From: Pseudoalteromonas sp. MMG007 | GTDB lineage: Bacteria; Pseudomonadota; Gammaproteobacteria; Enterobacterales; Alteromonadaceae | Assembly (NCBI RefSeq): GCF_018100985.1 | Contig: NZ_JAGJEI010000014.1 | Location: 60,933-124,932, forward strand | Direction: 5' to 3' | DNA: 64,000 nucleotides | Shown: piece by piece, positions 17,796 to 26,805 of the stretch | Layout: each line of letters opens with the position of its first letter | Position numbering within the stretch: the first letter of the stretch is position 1 | Program-made: the position numbers and the translations under genes | Notes under the pieces: model-generated | Told to the model about the DNA's origin: nothing | What the model saw: only the letters and a program-made list of their open reading frames with translations | The model's database searches: none

Positions 17796-19121
17796 ATGAC
17801 CCCACATACTATTTTAGTTGTTGATGACGACGATGATATTCGCTTTGCCCTGTCGCTACTTTTAGAACAAGCAGGCTATCGTGTGATTGAAGCTGATGGA
17901 CCAGCGCAATGTATGCAATTACTCTCACGGGTAACGCCTGCGTTGGTGTTACTAGACATGAACTTCACCCGCGATACTACCTCTGGTAAGGAAGGACTTG
18001 CGCTACTTGCGAAAATTAAGCCATTAAATATTCCCGTTATATTAATGACTGCATGGGCAAATATTGAACTTGCCGTTACCGGATTACAAAGTGGTGCTAA
18101 AAACTTTATCGAAAAACCATGGCGAAAAGAGAAATTACTCGCCCAAATAGCGAATCATATTGAGCCTATTTCATCTCAGATTGAACAAAGTGATTGGATA
18201 GCTTGCTCAAGCGCAATGCAATCTCTCGATAAACTCATTACACAACTTGCACCAACTGACGCAAACTTATTAATTTTAGGTGAAAACGGCACCGGTAAAT
18301 CGCAACTAGCGAAACGTATCCACCAATTAAGTACGCGCAATAAAGCACCGCTTGTGAGCCTAAATATGGGGGCGATTGCAGAATCTTTATTTGAAAGTGA
18401 GCTATTCGGTCATCATAAAGGCGCGTTTACCGATGCTAAACAAGACCGAACAGGCGCGTTTAGTCGCGCTAAAAGTGGTACTTTATTTATGGATGAAATA
18501 GGCACATTACCCTTTCATTTACAGCCTAAATTATTACAAGTACTTGAAACAGGTGAATTTACACCGCTTGGTGCAAATGCAAGTGAACTCGTTAATGTAC
18601 GCTTAATTGCAGCCACGAACCAAAACTTGAGCGCTGCTATCTCTGACGGGCAGTTTCGTCAAGATTTATATTACCGCTTAAATACCTTTGTAATTAAACT
18701 CCCAGCCCTGCGTGAAAGAAAAGACGATATATTACCACTTGTCGCACATTTTATTAATCTATTTGCTGGCAAGTATAGCAAGCCGACTTGTACATTATCT
18801 CAAAGCGCTGAAAAACTGTTATGCAACTATAACTGGCCGGGTAATATTCGCGAGCTAAGCCATGTGATAGAGCGCGCAATGTTGATTAGCACCGGCAACG
18901 TTATCGAGCTATCTAATATAATGTTGGATAGCCAAACAAATCAAGATCAATCAATTCCACAACTCACACTCGAAGAGCTTGAGAAACAAAGAATCACTGA
19001 TGCACTACAGCAACATAATCAGCAGATAACTGCGGCGGCAAAAAGCCTAGGTATTTCACGTAATGCGCTGTACCGACGGATGGAAAAGTACCAACTAGAG
19101 GGATTTGATGAGTCGCTTTAA
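17796..19121 (+). CDS. NtrC-family sigma-54-dependent response regulator
   Basis: Three domains follow in order: receiver (residues 1-120 from this start) with acidic cluster VVDDDDD, phospho-acceptor Asp in LVLLDMNFTRD and Lys in FIEKPW; AAA+ domain with Walker A GENGTGKS and Walker B TLFMDEIGT; and Fis-type helix-turn-helix at the C-terminus (ITAAAKSLGISRNALYRRM). The sigma-54 contact loop reads GAFTDA rather than the canonical GAFTGA, a variant also seen in other members. ATG at 17766 is an alternative start, but AGGAG touches it directly. From ATG 17796 the protein begins normally (MTPHTILVVDDD). The hairpin GGCAGC-AGAC-GCTGCC (17768-17783) lies between AGGAG and this ATG. It probably controls the exporter operon in which it sits. 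Confidence 0.9.
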   Translation: MTPHTILVVDDDDDIRFALSLLLEQAGYRVIEADGPAQCMQLLSRVTPALVLLDMNFTRDTTSGKEGLALLAKIKPLNIPVILMTAWANIELAVTGLQSGAKNFIEKPWRKEKLLAQIANHIEPISSQIEQSDWIACSSAMQSLDKLITQLAPTDANLLILGENGTGKSQLAKRIHQLSTRNKAPLVSLNMGAIAESLFESELFGHHKGAFTDAKQDRTGAFSRAKSGTLFMDEIGTLPFHLQPKLLQVLETGEFTPLGANASELVNVRLIAATNQNLSAAISDGQFRQDLYYRLNTFVIKLPALRERKDDILPLVAHFINLFAGKYSKPTCTLSQSAEKLLCNYNWPGNIRELSHVIERAMLISTGNVIELSNIMLDSQTNQDQSIPQLTLEELEKQRITDALQQHNQQITAAAKSLGISRNALYRRMEKYQLEGFDESL

Positions 19122-20352
19122 ATTGAGCCATAAAGCGAAAGTAGTGAGGACGTTAGCAGCTATTTTTTGCGCTATCATAGTGCCAAGCACCGGCTGGATT
19201 CACCAGTTAAGCAAAGACGTTCTACTAACGACTACGCTGGCTATTTGCTTAAGTTACCTGCTCATTATCTGCATTTATAGGTTATTTAACGCTTACTTTA
19301 TACCTGTTGCTCAATTACAAGCCTACATTGATGCAAAACAACAAGGGCAAAGCAACCTTAGTTTGAGTTACAAAGATTCAAGCTCACCATGGACCACACT
19401 CGGTGCACAAATTGAAACACTCTTTAACAAGCAATCCCCACAATCAACGCACTTGATCGACGGTCTATTTCAACATTGGCCACACCCAATTGCCTTGTTT
19501 AACCAGCAAGATCAGCTTATTTTTTTCAATCATCCAATGTATCAGCAACTTAAAACCCCTCTACTACGGGGTATGACCATGACCGAATGCGGCTTTACAA
19601 TTAATAATAAGCAATGCAGCCATGCTAAATTAAGCCGTGACTGGCAAGTGCAACGAATCGCGCTAAGCGACGCAAAGCAAACACTCATTACCGCCAGTTA
19701 TATTGGTCATCAATTACAAGATGCAAAGCGTCAATCCCAAGCAGATTTAATTCGCATTTTATCGCATGAGTTAAATAACTCACTCACTCCAATGGCTTCA
19801 ATGGCCGATACATTACTAAGCGCAGAGGCATTAAATGAAAAACAAACAAGGCAAGTATTAACGCGAGTAAAATCACGCAGTGAGTCACTGCTGCAGTTTA
19901 TAAAAGCTTACTCAGAATTAAGCCGCTTGCCCGTAGCAAAACCACAATACTTTGACTTAAAAACTTTAGCGACTCTCAATGCAACCGAGCAAAACGTTCA
20001 ACTTAATTTTGCTGGCGAGTCACGATGCTTTGCTGATAAAATACTGATTGAGCAACTATTAATTAACGTATTTAAAAATACATTCGAAGCCGGTGGCGAT
20101 AAACCACACATTACATTTCGCAGCTTTGCACAAGCGGATATGCATATATTGCAGCTAACCGACAACGGCCCAGGCTTTGCTAATCTAGAGCACGCAATCC
20201 AGCCTTTATACACCACTAAAAAAACCGGTCATGGACTTGGCCTAGCGTTATGTAATGATATTGTCCAAAAACACAACGGCCAGCTACAGTTAGCGAATAC
20301 CGAACATGGCGCACAAATCACCATTAAGCTTCCGCAAGGCAGCACTTTATAG
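19108..20352 (+). CDS. Sensor histidine kinase paired with the preceding regulator
   Basis: About 414 residues. Two membrane helices (about 10-30 and 34-55) enclose only a very short outside loop, so it may sense within the membrane. A PAS-like segment (about 110-200) precedes the H-box HELNNSLTPMA with the phospho-acceptor His. The ATPase domain has N-box NVFKNTFEA, G1 DNGPGF and G2 GHGLGLAL. ATG 19108 overlaps the regulator's end by 14 nt; a TTG at 19105 is in frame but less likely. Co-transcription with the transporter suggests it senses the exported compound or the envelope damage it causes. Confidence 0.9.
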   Translation: MSRFKLSHKAKVVRTLAAIFCAIIVPSTGWIHQLSKDVLLTTTLAICLSYLLIICIYRLFNAYFIPVAQLQAYIDAKQQGQSNLSLSYKDSSSPWTTLGAQIETLFNKQSPQSTHLIDGLFQHWPHPIALFNQQDQLIFFNHPMYQQLKTPLLRGMTMTECGFTINNKQCSHAKLSRDWQVQRIALSDAKQTLITASYIGHQLQDAKRQSQADLIRILSHELNNSLTPMASMADTLLSAEALNEKQTRQVLTRVKSRSESLLQFIKAYSELSRLPVAKPQYFDLKTLATLNATEQNVQLNFAGESRCFADKILIEQLLINVFKNTFEAGGDKPHITFRSFAQADMHILQLTDNGPGFANLEHAIQPLYTTKKTGHGLGLALCNDIVQKHNGQLQLANTEHGAQITIKLPQGSTL

Positions 20353-20359
20353 CGCTTTG

Positions 20360-21148
20360 CTACAAATAAATCGTGCCTTGCATATAGCGTACAGCTCGCC
20401 CTGTTAAGGTGACTGTATGTTCGCCTACATCACAGTATATATGTCCGCCGCGGCTTGAAGCTTGATAAGCACTTAATGTATTTTTGCCCAATTGCTGCGC
20501 CCAATAAGGAGCAAGCCCGGTATGAATAGACCCAGTAACAAAATCTTCCTCTCCACCACTTGCAGGCCAAAAATAGCGAGATACAATGTCGTATTCAGCA
20601 CAGCTTGCACTAATCACAACATCAAATGGATGTAACGTTTTTAAAAGCGCTGAGTTGGTAGTTAGTTCATGTATTTGCTGGGCAGTGTCATAAATAGCAA
20701 AGTAAGCTTGGCGATTTTTGAGCACTTGCATAGGTTGTATAGACAAGCCTTTTAATAGTGCATCAGGTATATCATCAACCTTTGTGGGTGCTTGCTTAGG
20801 AAAGGTCATGGCAAAACTACCATCGCTTTTTTTATTTACAATAAGCTCCCCAACGGCTTCGGCAGTAAAGCGCACTTGCGATATATTATGCTCTTCACAT
20901 AAAACATACGCAGCCGCTAAAGTTGCATGCCCACAAAAGTCTATTTCCATCAAAGGCGAAAACCAACGAATAGCGTGACTACCATCATCTTGCCTGCAGG
21001 TAAAAGCGGTTTCGGATACGTTATTTTCAGCGCCAATGTTAAGCATTAACTCATCACTTAACCATGACTCAAGTGGGATCACCGCAGCATAATTACCTTT
21101 AAATAACTCACTCGTAAATGCATCAATTTGATGAATAGTTAACTGCAT
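20360..21148 (-). CDS. PhzF-family isomerase/epimerase
   Basis: 262 residues, normal for the family. The N-terminal hallmark is seen in the order IDAFTSELFKGNYAAVIPL, then NVSETAF with the catalytic Glu, then IRWFSPLMEIDFCGHATLAAAYVL. The second domain has FVTGSIHTGLAPYW with the G-S-x-H element and the closing GRAV. Members fold like diaminopimelate epimerase and isomerise small molecules; the substrate of this one is unknown. It converges on the kinase gene with a gap of only 7 bp and is not part of that operon. Confidence 0.9.
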   Translation of the reverse strand: MQLTIHQIDAFTSELFKGNYAAVIPLESWLSDELMLNIGAENNVSETAFTCRQDDGSHAIRWFSPLMEIDFCGHATLAAAYVLCEEHNISQVRFTAEAVGELIVNKKSDGSFAMTFPKQAPTKVDDIPDALLKGLSIQPMQVLKNRQAYFAIYDTAQQIHELTTNSALLKTLHPFDVVISASCAEYDIVSRYFWPASGGEEDFVTGSIHTGLAPYWAQQLGKNTLSAYQASSRGGHIYCDVGEHTVTLTGRAVRYMQGTIYL

Positions 21149-21226
21149 AATTTAAACCCATAATAGTCAGAAAATATAAAACTGCCATATACGGATACAT
21201 TAATCACGTTTATTTTAATAAGTAAG

Positions 21227-21841
21227 TTAAGCCATTGCTGGGCGAATTTTATAATACTGCATACATGCAAATTGCACAGCATTGGTAAGCAATAGCATAA
21301 TAAACATTAATACATGTGATGTACTTGGCACAGCCATAGAAAGCTCAACTGTTATGCCGCAAATACCAGCTATAAATTGCAAACTAAAATAACGCGCACT
21401 CAAATTGCTAATATTGCCGCTGCGAAGAGTTTTATAAGTTTGTGGCATTACACGTACTGAGCTCATTACCAAGCCCACGTAGGTTAAACCATTTAAAACT
21501 GCCGCTGTATCTAAATTAGGATTAAGCAGTAATGCAAAAGGCAACAATGAAAAGGTAAGCATAGCGATGAGCTGCATTCGCTCTGTTTTTTTTGCGTTAT
21601 AACGTGCAAAAAAGTATAAAATTAAGCTGCTAAGCGCCCCTGTCACAAAAAATGGCAGTGCTATATAAAAGCGTTCAAAATAAATATTGTACGCTATAAA
21701 GTAGAGGCTTTGCGCTAAACCAAAGGTCATCATTAGTAATGATAAGCCAGACACACTTCGGTTTTTTCTTATTTTATTTAATAGCGGTAAAAAACTAAAA
21801 ACTAAAATAAAAGCTGACAAGATAGGCAAATAATGCGCCAA
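21227..21841 (-). CDS. PQ-loop repeat membrane protein (SWEET-like)
   Basis: 204 residues with about seven membrane helices in two similar halves. Each half has a PQ-loop-like start followed by N-x-S-x-x-S: PLLNKIRKNRSVSGLS in the first and PQTYKTLRSGNISNLS in the second. This architecture belongs to the MtN3/PQ-loop group, which includes sugar and amino-acid facilitators. The first half has PLLNK rather than PQ, so the motif is degenerate there. The substrate is unknown. It stands alone, 78 bp upstream (on its own strand) of the phzF-like gene, and may share its transcript. Confidence 0.75.
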   Translation of the reverse strand: MAHYLPILSAFILVFSFLPLLNKIRKNRSVSGLSLLMMTFGLAQSLYFIAYNIYFERFYIALPFFVTGALSSLILYFFARYNAKKTERMQLIAMLTFSLLPFALLLNPNLDTAAVLNGLTYVGLVMSSVRVMPQTYKTLRSGNISNLSARYFSLQFIAGICGITVELSMAVPSTSHVLMFIMLLLTNAVQFACMQYYKIRPAMA

Positions 21842-22079
21842 AACACACCTCTTCCGTTACGTAACTGTTAACAAAACATTAAATAAAAACATATAATAAG
21901 CATCTGTTTTTAATAACATTTTAATGTGAGCGCGGCATTGTAATGGTGAATAAAATTTACTCAACTAATTAACGTGTTTTTATATTTGGTACTGGCAACT
22001 TGAGCATACAAAAAGCGTTGCCTTAAGTTAACAGCTATATAGTTTTTAAGGAGTGAACGCATAACTACCAAATAAAACT

Positions 22080-22094
22080 GATAATTGTTATCAT
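22080..22094 (+). promoter_or_regulatory. Fur-like box
   Basis: GATAATTGTTATC (6-1-6) matches the Fur core GATAAT-N-ATTATC at 11 of 12 arm positions and lies about 36 bp before the PepSY gene. Fur binding would repress the gene under iron sufficiency. Confidence 0.65.
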
Positions 22095-22129
22095 GCGCAA
22101 GTCATTAACAATTTATTACTATAGCGACT

Positions 22130-23263
22130 ATGAGAAAAACACTATTTAAAATTCACAGCTGGGTTGCACTTATAGCGCTCATACCACTAATTGTAATTAG
22201 TATTACAGGTAGCGTTTTAGTATTTAAAAGTGAAATAGACGGCTTGCTAATGCCCGATAGTCACTTTGTGGTTAAAGAACAGACCCAGCGCCTACCAATA
22301 GATACACTCATTAAAAAAACGCAAATGGCTTACCCCGAGTATGTTGTTGGTAGTTGGGAAATATTTAACGATGATACCGCTGATCGGGTTTATTTAATAA
22401 AACGCGGCACGGAAGATTGGTATAAATTTCATTTAGATCAATACACTGGAAACATCCTTTCTGAGCCAGTTGGCACTAGTCATTATTTTACCGACTGGTT
22501 TTTAGACTTACATTATACTTTTTTACTTAACGACTTAAAAAGCTTACCTGGGCAAACCGGCACTGTTTTAGGCTTCTTTTTTGCCGTGTTTTTCTTGGTA
22601 CTAGGTATTACCGGCCTTATTATTTATCGTAAGTTTTGGCAGCGTTTATTTAGTGTGCGCTGGCGTGCAACACTGCAAATAGTACTTAGCGACATTCATA
22701 AAATGACAGGCGTGATTGGCTCACCCATTATTATTATTTTAGCCATAACTGGTGGCTACTTTAACGGCGCTGTGTGGTATCACGAAGTAATTGAGCATGC
22801 AGAAGAAGAGCACTTTGTATTAACTAAAAACTTATACAATGAGGAAATCTCTTTTCAACATGTGCTTGATGACAGCCAAAAACAAATCCCCACTTTTAAC
22901 GGTACTTTTTTAGTGATGCCCCTTGAGCCTGACGAAAACATAACGTTATTTGGTGAAGTAGATACCCCTAATCCGCTTGCGAGTGAATATGCCAACACCG
23001 TTACTTACAACAAGCTAACGGGCGAGCATATGGCAAACTGGGACATCCGCGAAGTGGGTGTAGGTTGGCAAGTGATTGATAGCTTTAGAAAACTTCACTT
23101 TGGTTACTTTGCAGGTTTAATTAGTAAAATACTGTGGTGTGTTATTGGTTTAAGCCCAGTGTGGCTTGGTGGTACAGGTTTTTACTTATGGTTTACCCGC
23201 CGTAAACGTAAAAAGCAATCACAAAAAAATCGCTTAAGTAAGCACCGCACTGTAAGTGCTTGA
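22130..23263 (+). CDS. PepSY-associated membrane protein, probably iron-regulated
   Basis: 377 residues. Four membrane helices are visible: about 12-33 (ALIALIPLIVISITGSVLVF), 143-166, 195-215 (IIIILAITGGYFNGAVWY) and 330-353. Two periplasmic PepSY-like segments lie between them. Conserved His residues sit at the membrane edges (KIHSWVAL, LDLHYTFLL, DIHKMTG, LHFGYFAG), which in this family suggests haem binding and ferric-siderophore reduction. The Fur-like box in front supports a role in iron uptake. The C-terminus is short and basic. The gene appears monocistronic; no terminator is obvious after it. Confidence 0.85.
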   Translation: MRKTLFKIHSWVALIALIPLIVISITGSVLVFKSEIDGLLMPDSHFVVKEQTQRLPIDTLIKKTQMAYPEYVVGSWEIFNDDTADRVYLIKRGTEDWYKFHLDQYTGNILSEPVGTSHYFTDWFLDLHYTFLLNDLKSLPGQTGTVLGFFFAVFFLVLGITGLIIYRKFWQRLFSVRWRATLQIVLSDIHKMTGVIGSPIIIILAITGGYFNGAVWYHEVIEHAEEEHFVLTKNLYNEEISFQHVLDDSQKQIPTFNGTFLVMPLEPDENITLFGEVDTPNPLASEYANTVTYNKLTGEHMANWDIREVGVGWQVIDSFRKLHFGYFAGLISKILWCVIGLSPVWLGGTGFYLWFTRRKRKKQSQKNRLSKHRTVSA

Positions 23264-23439
23264 TTAACAGTTCATCTCATTGTAATGATTAAAAATCACA
23301 GTGAGGTGGCTTTATGAGTTAAAGAAATAGCGGTCAGTATTACTTTTTTATTTTAGTTGAGTGTAACACAACTGAAACTCAGCTATTTGAGCATAGGTAA
23401 GGCTTGCAAGCTATTTAATCATTCATTGTTTAGCAAACT

Positions 23440-23885
23440 CGATGCCCCTCTAAACAAAGTCTTGTCGAACTGGCTAGTGATAAAAAAGAAAAATTTTTAG
23501 CTTATGTAAAAGAACACCGAGAAACTCAAACCCGTAAAGGCCATATTGGGTATGACTATCTTAAGAGCTATCTAACTTTACATATCATGGAGATACACTT
23601 ATAGCGCTTTCCCAAGGTAACTGTATTAGTTTTGCCATTTTAACCCAAAGCTACGCACAAACCCTTGGATTAGAAGCAAGCCCATATATGCAAAAAAGAA
23701 TTATGTTATTTATGTTGCAAGCCACTTTGGAACAAAAGCCTACACCCCGAGGGTAGAAAAAAGATAATATTATTGAGCTTTTTCGAGCCGACACATGAAT
23801 TGAGTACTTTCCGACTCGCCGCAGTTTTTATTCAAGTCGTGCTGATTACAACGATTTAGCTTCTAAGTTTTATAGTAACCGGTAA
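23440..23885 (+). pseudogene. Remnant of a transglutaminase-like domain gene
   Basis: Pieces of one protein lie in all three frames: LVELASDKKEKFLAYVKEH and KGHIGYDYLKSY; then FTYHGDTLIALSQGNCISFA (containing the G-N-C-I-S-F pattern with the catalytic-type Cys of transglutaminase-like proteins); then NYVIYVASHFGTKAYTPRVE; then RADYNDLASKFYSNR. At least two frameshifts separate them and no start is evident. I infer an eroded member of the transglutaminase-like/TPR group. The family assignment rests mainly on the GNCISF context. Confidence 0.5.
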
Positions 23886-23920
23886 AATTATATACGGACC
23901 TAAGTAAAATAATGCAACCC

Positions 23921-24640
23921 TCAATCCTCGCACATCCAAAAAAAAGTAATTGCGAGTCTCTTTGAGTCTAAATCACTTCCAAAGTACTCTGATGCACTGT
24001 GAACAATATTACCTTTAAATACAATTAAACGATTAAACCGGTTCTCAATGTCTATATCTTTATACCATGCACTATATGGAAGACTAGTTACATTTAGAGC
24101 ATCAACAAGATTTGCAAATGGTGGATCTACAATATTCCCTCCTGCGGCCTCATTTGCATACTTTAAACGATAAAAAGATGTGCCCGCTGAGGCTATTGGG
24201 TTGGGATTTAAATATAAAACAGCTGCGTACCTACATAAATAACGGTTATCTACGTGGGGTCTAGAAGATCCTTCTTCAGCTCCAACCAAAATTGCAGTGT
24301 TGGTATCAACTACCACTTTATTGGAGTCAGCAACCCAAAGCTTATTTTTTTTTACAACTGACTTAACGTATTTCTCTATTTTTTTAAGCTGTTTATGATT
24401 TAAAGCATTTGGTGTTCGCATTCCAGGCCAAAGCTCTTTAGTATATGGTTTCCCATATTTCCACACTTCCTTTTCTAAACATGAAGAACGAATAGCCATT
24501 GCTTCTTCATGTTTAAAAAAATCATCAGCAACCCAGTAGTTACTACCAAGTTCAGGCTTTTCATATCTCAACCCTGGCGAATTTGGAGGAACACTTGGTA
24601 GAGCGACACCTTCGGATACTTTCAAATGTTTAAATGACAT
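23921..24640 (-). CDS. DUF6445-like protein with a 2OG-Fe(II) oxygenase-like fold
   Basis: 239 residues, no signal peptide, so cytosolic. The core carries the spacing of a facial triad: RPHVDNR (H-x-D), then VHSASEYFG with the distal His about 75 residues later, followed by KRLAITFFW, whose Arg could bind a 2-oxoacid. This arrangement matches the DUF6445 group, whose members often lie near tryptophan-halogenase-like and SapC-like genes linked to TonB receptors; none is adjacent here. The activity is unproven. It is flanked by two decayed genes. Confidence 0.7.
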   Translation of the reverse strand: MSFKHLKVSEGVALPSVPPNSPGLRYEKPELGSNYWVADDFFKHEEAMAIRSSCLEKEVWKYGKPYTKELWPGMRTPNALNHKQLKKIEKYVKSVVKKNKLWVADSNKVVVDTNTAILVGAEEGSSRPHVDNRYLCRYAAVLYLNPNPIASAGTSFYRLKYANEAAGGNIVDPPFANLVDALNVTSLPYSAWYKDIDIENRFNRLIVFKGNIVHSASEYFGSDLDSKRLAITFFWMCED

Positions 24641-24697
24641 GGCAAGAATACTTTTTTATTAGAATAACAAATAATATAACATTTACCTTATAGACGT

Positions 24698-25136
24698 TTA
24701 AAGCGAATAATAAAAGCTTAGCCACGCTCGCATTTCATCTTCAAAACTATCGCCTTCTACTCGCGATAGCCCTATATTAAATGTTAAATCGTTTACACCT
24801 GCAGGACCCATTCCAAAACTAAAATCACCTTGGTACTTTAAGCCGTAACTTTGTGCATATACAACATAATCGAGTTGATGTTGCTTATAGTAAACCCATG
24901 GTATACCTTCTTTTAAGATCAAACACTACTACACCAACGGTTTTATCAAGTGCTCGGTTTTGCTGCTCAAGCACTTTGGTGCGTACTATTTCAAGCTCTG
25001 TTGCAGTTGATTTAGCAAAATCGACATGCTCTTTACTAAAGTGCACATCAAAGTGTTCGGTATGAATAGTTTGCCAATCTGCGGCAAAGGTAGGTGTTGC
25101 TAGTAATAAAGCCGATGCGATAAGTGTTTTTTTCAT
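24698..25136 (-). pseudogene. Internally deleted gene for an exported peptidase-MA-like/TolB-like protein
   Basis: The 5' part (24885-25136) encodes a signal peptide (MKKTLIASALLLATPTFA) and ADWQTIHTEHFDVHFSKEH, a start typical of large exported proteins with a peptidase-MA-like N-terminus. After DLKRRYTMGLL the frame shifts. The 3' part (24698-24922) reads FSFGMGPAGVNDLTFNIGLS and ends MRAWLSFYYSL, a beta-barrel or propeller C-terminus. The two ends overlap in different frames, so most of the gene is missing. I infer a large deletion joining both ends. Confidence 0.6.
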
Positions 25137-25257
25137 GAGCGTCCCTAAAATAATTCCTTAATACTATCTAGGGTATTATTAAATGTCTTTCAGGAGCAGT
25201 AAAAAGTGTAATAAAACATGTGCAAATATGCGTTTGCACATGTTTTATTAGAGGGGT

Positions 25258-26805
25258 TTACATCCAGCTACGGTTGCTTGACTCAGCCTGATAAAGAGTA
25301 AAATCTATAATAAAGTCAGCGTCTTGCTTTTTTATATACGGCATAAACGCCTGGCCTGACGCAAGTTGTATATACAGGCTTTCAAGCCCCGCACGGCGCA
25401 TTAAATATGTACTTATACTGCGTGCGCTTTGTGCTTTATAAAGCTCAAATACACGATAATGCACGCCTATCATTCCTCTTCGTACAACCATATAAAAACG
25501 GCCATTATCTTCATGTAAATAATAACCATAGCGCTGATACGATAAGCTTACCAACCCAGTAAAAATAACGAATGCGCCTAAGCTTAGCCAGTAATTAAAT
25601 TCACCTAAATAACATACTAAAAGCACTACAACACTCGGTAGCACAGCATAAAAACCAAGGTTTTTATAAAGTAAGGCACGTTCGGCTTGTTTAAAAAGCA
25701 GTTTTTTACTATTAAACCAAGGGTAAATCCATTGGCACACGCTATCTACTTGTTCGCTATTTAATACTGGCAATACTAAGGTTTGTTTATTTTTTTTAGC
25801 AGCCACCCCAGCAGCTATTCCTCCGCTACTTGTTTGCAAGCACTCAACGGTAAATCGCTTTAGTAACCGCCCCATTAGGTTTTGCTTTATAACAATAGAT
25901 TGCACCTTATCCATGCTCATAGAAAGCTGATGGCGCTCTAACAAGCCAGCAATACGTTTAAATTTTTGGCCCTTAAAATAAAGCTCAAAGTTATAAAAAC
26001 GAATAAGCGACATGGTCACAGAGAGCAAAACGGCCATTAAAACAAGCATTACAATTAGAGTAATCATCGCAAAAGTGGCTGCGTTTGCTAGCATGCCAAG
26101 TTCTTGCTGATAAAACCCTTCAACTTTATAAATTATTTTTTGCTCTAAAAAATCAATAAACACATTTATAAACGGTGCAAGTGCTGCAATCGCTAAAATA
26201 GCCATGTTCGACATTAAACCAAACTTGGCTATTTCTTTATTACTAATACGTAGGCTGTTTTCAGCTAAGTCGGCTTCGCTTAGCGCTGGTTGCTCATCTT
26301 CATTTTGCTGTAGCGCCTTAAATGCAAAAATTTGCTTACGCATTTGCTGCGCGTAGTCTTTAGTGACGCCGGGTAAAACAACTTCTTGCGACACACTACC
26401 TGCGGCATCAAAAATACAATTAACCAAGCTTACAGGGGTAAAATAAAATGGCTCGGCAATATTTACATTTTGTACGCGACCAAATTTTAGCGTTAGTCGC
26501 TCTTTTTTAAATACGCCTTTGTTAAGCAGTATTTCGTGATCATCGCTTATACAAAACCTAAAATTCAAATAGTATAAAAATGAATAAACTAGCAACGAAA
26601 TAAATGCAGCGCCACCGGCCACCTGTGCCCAAAATAATTTATTTTCCACCTGTGTTACAAACACCACAAGCATAGGCAACAAGTTTAAAAGGCCATCTTT
26701 TACAAAGCGCACACTAAAATACACCACAAAATATAATAGTGCCCAAGGCGACACTTTTTGCCAGTGAAGAGAGCTTTTTTGCTCCTCATTAATTGTGTTA
26801 CTCAT
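25258..26805 (-). CDS. Bacterial PH-domain membrane protein (YdbT-like)
   Basis: About 515 residues from the ATG at 26805; the longer open frame to 26883 would overlap the upstream gene by 86 bp. The protein has several membrane helix pairs (about 20-60, 190-270 and 375-415) alternating with three bPH_2-type beta domains, each starting with a phrase such as LNKGVFKKERLTLKFGRVQN, IAGLLERHQLSMSMDKVQSI or VVRRGMIGVHYRVFELYKAQ. The ATG lies inside the end of the preceding gene (8-bp overlap, ATGAGTAA), so the two are translationally coupled. The YdbS/YdbT pair is widespread, and its role in the envelope is poorly defined. Confidence 0.85.
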   Translation of the reverse strand: MSNTINEEQKSSLHWQKVSPWALLYFVVYFSVRFVKDGLLNLLPMLVVFVTQVENKLFWAQVAGGAAFISLLVYSFLYYLNFRFCISDDHEILLNKGVFKKERLTLKFGRVQNVNIAEPFYFTPVSLVNCIFDAAGSVSQEVVLPGVTKDYAQQMRKQIFAFKALQQNEDEQPALSEADLAENSLRISNKEIAKFGLMSNMAILAIAALAPFINVFIDFLEQKIIYKVEGFYQQELGMLANAATFAMITLIVMLVLMAVLLSVTMSLIRFYNFELYFKGQKFKRIAGLLERHQLSMSMDKVQSIVIKQNLMGRLLKRFTVECLQTSSGGIAAGVAAKKNKQTLVLPVLNSEQVDSVCQWIYPWFNSKKLLFKQAERALLYKNLGFYAVLPSVVVLLVCYLGEFNYWLSLGAFVIFTGLVSLSYQRYGYYLHEDNGRFYMVVRRGMIGVHYRVFELYKAQSARSISTYLMRRAGLESLYIQLASGQAFMPYIKKQDADFIIDFTLYQAESSNRSWM

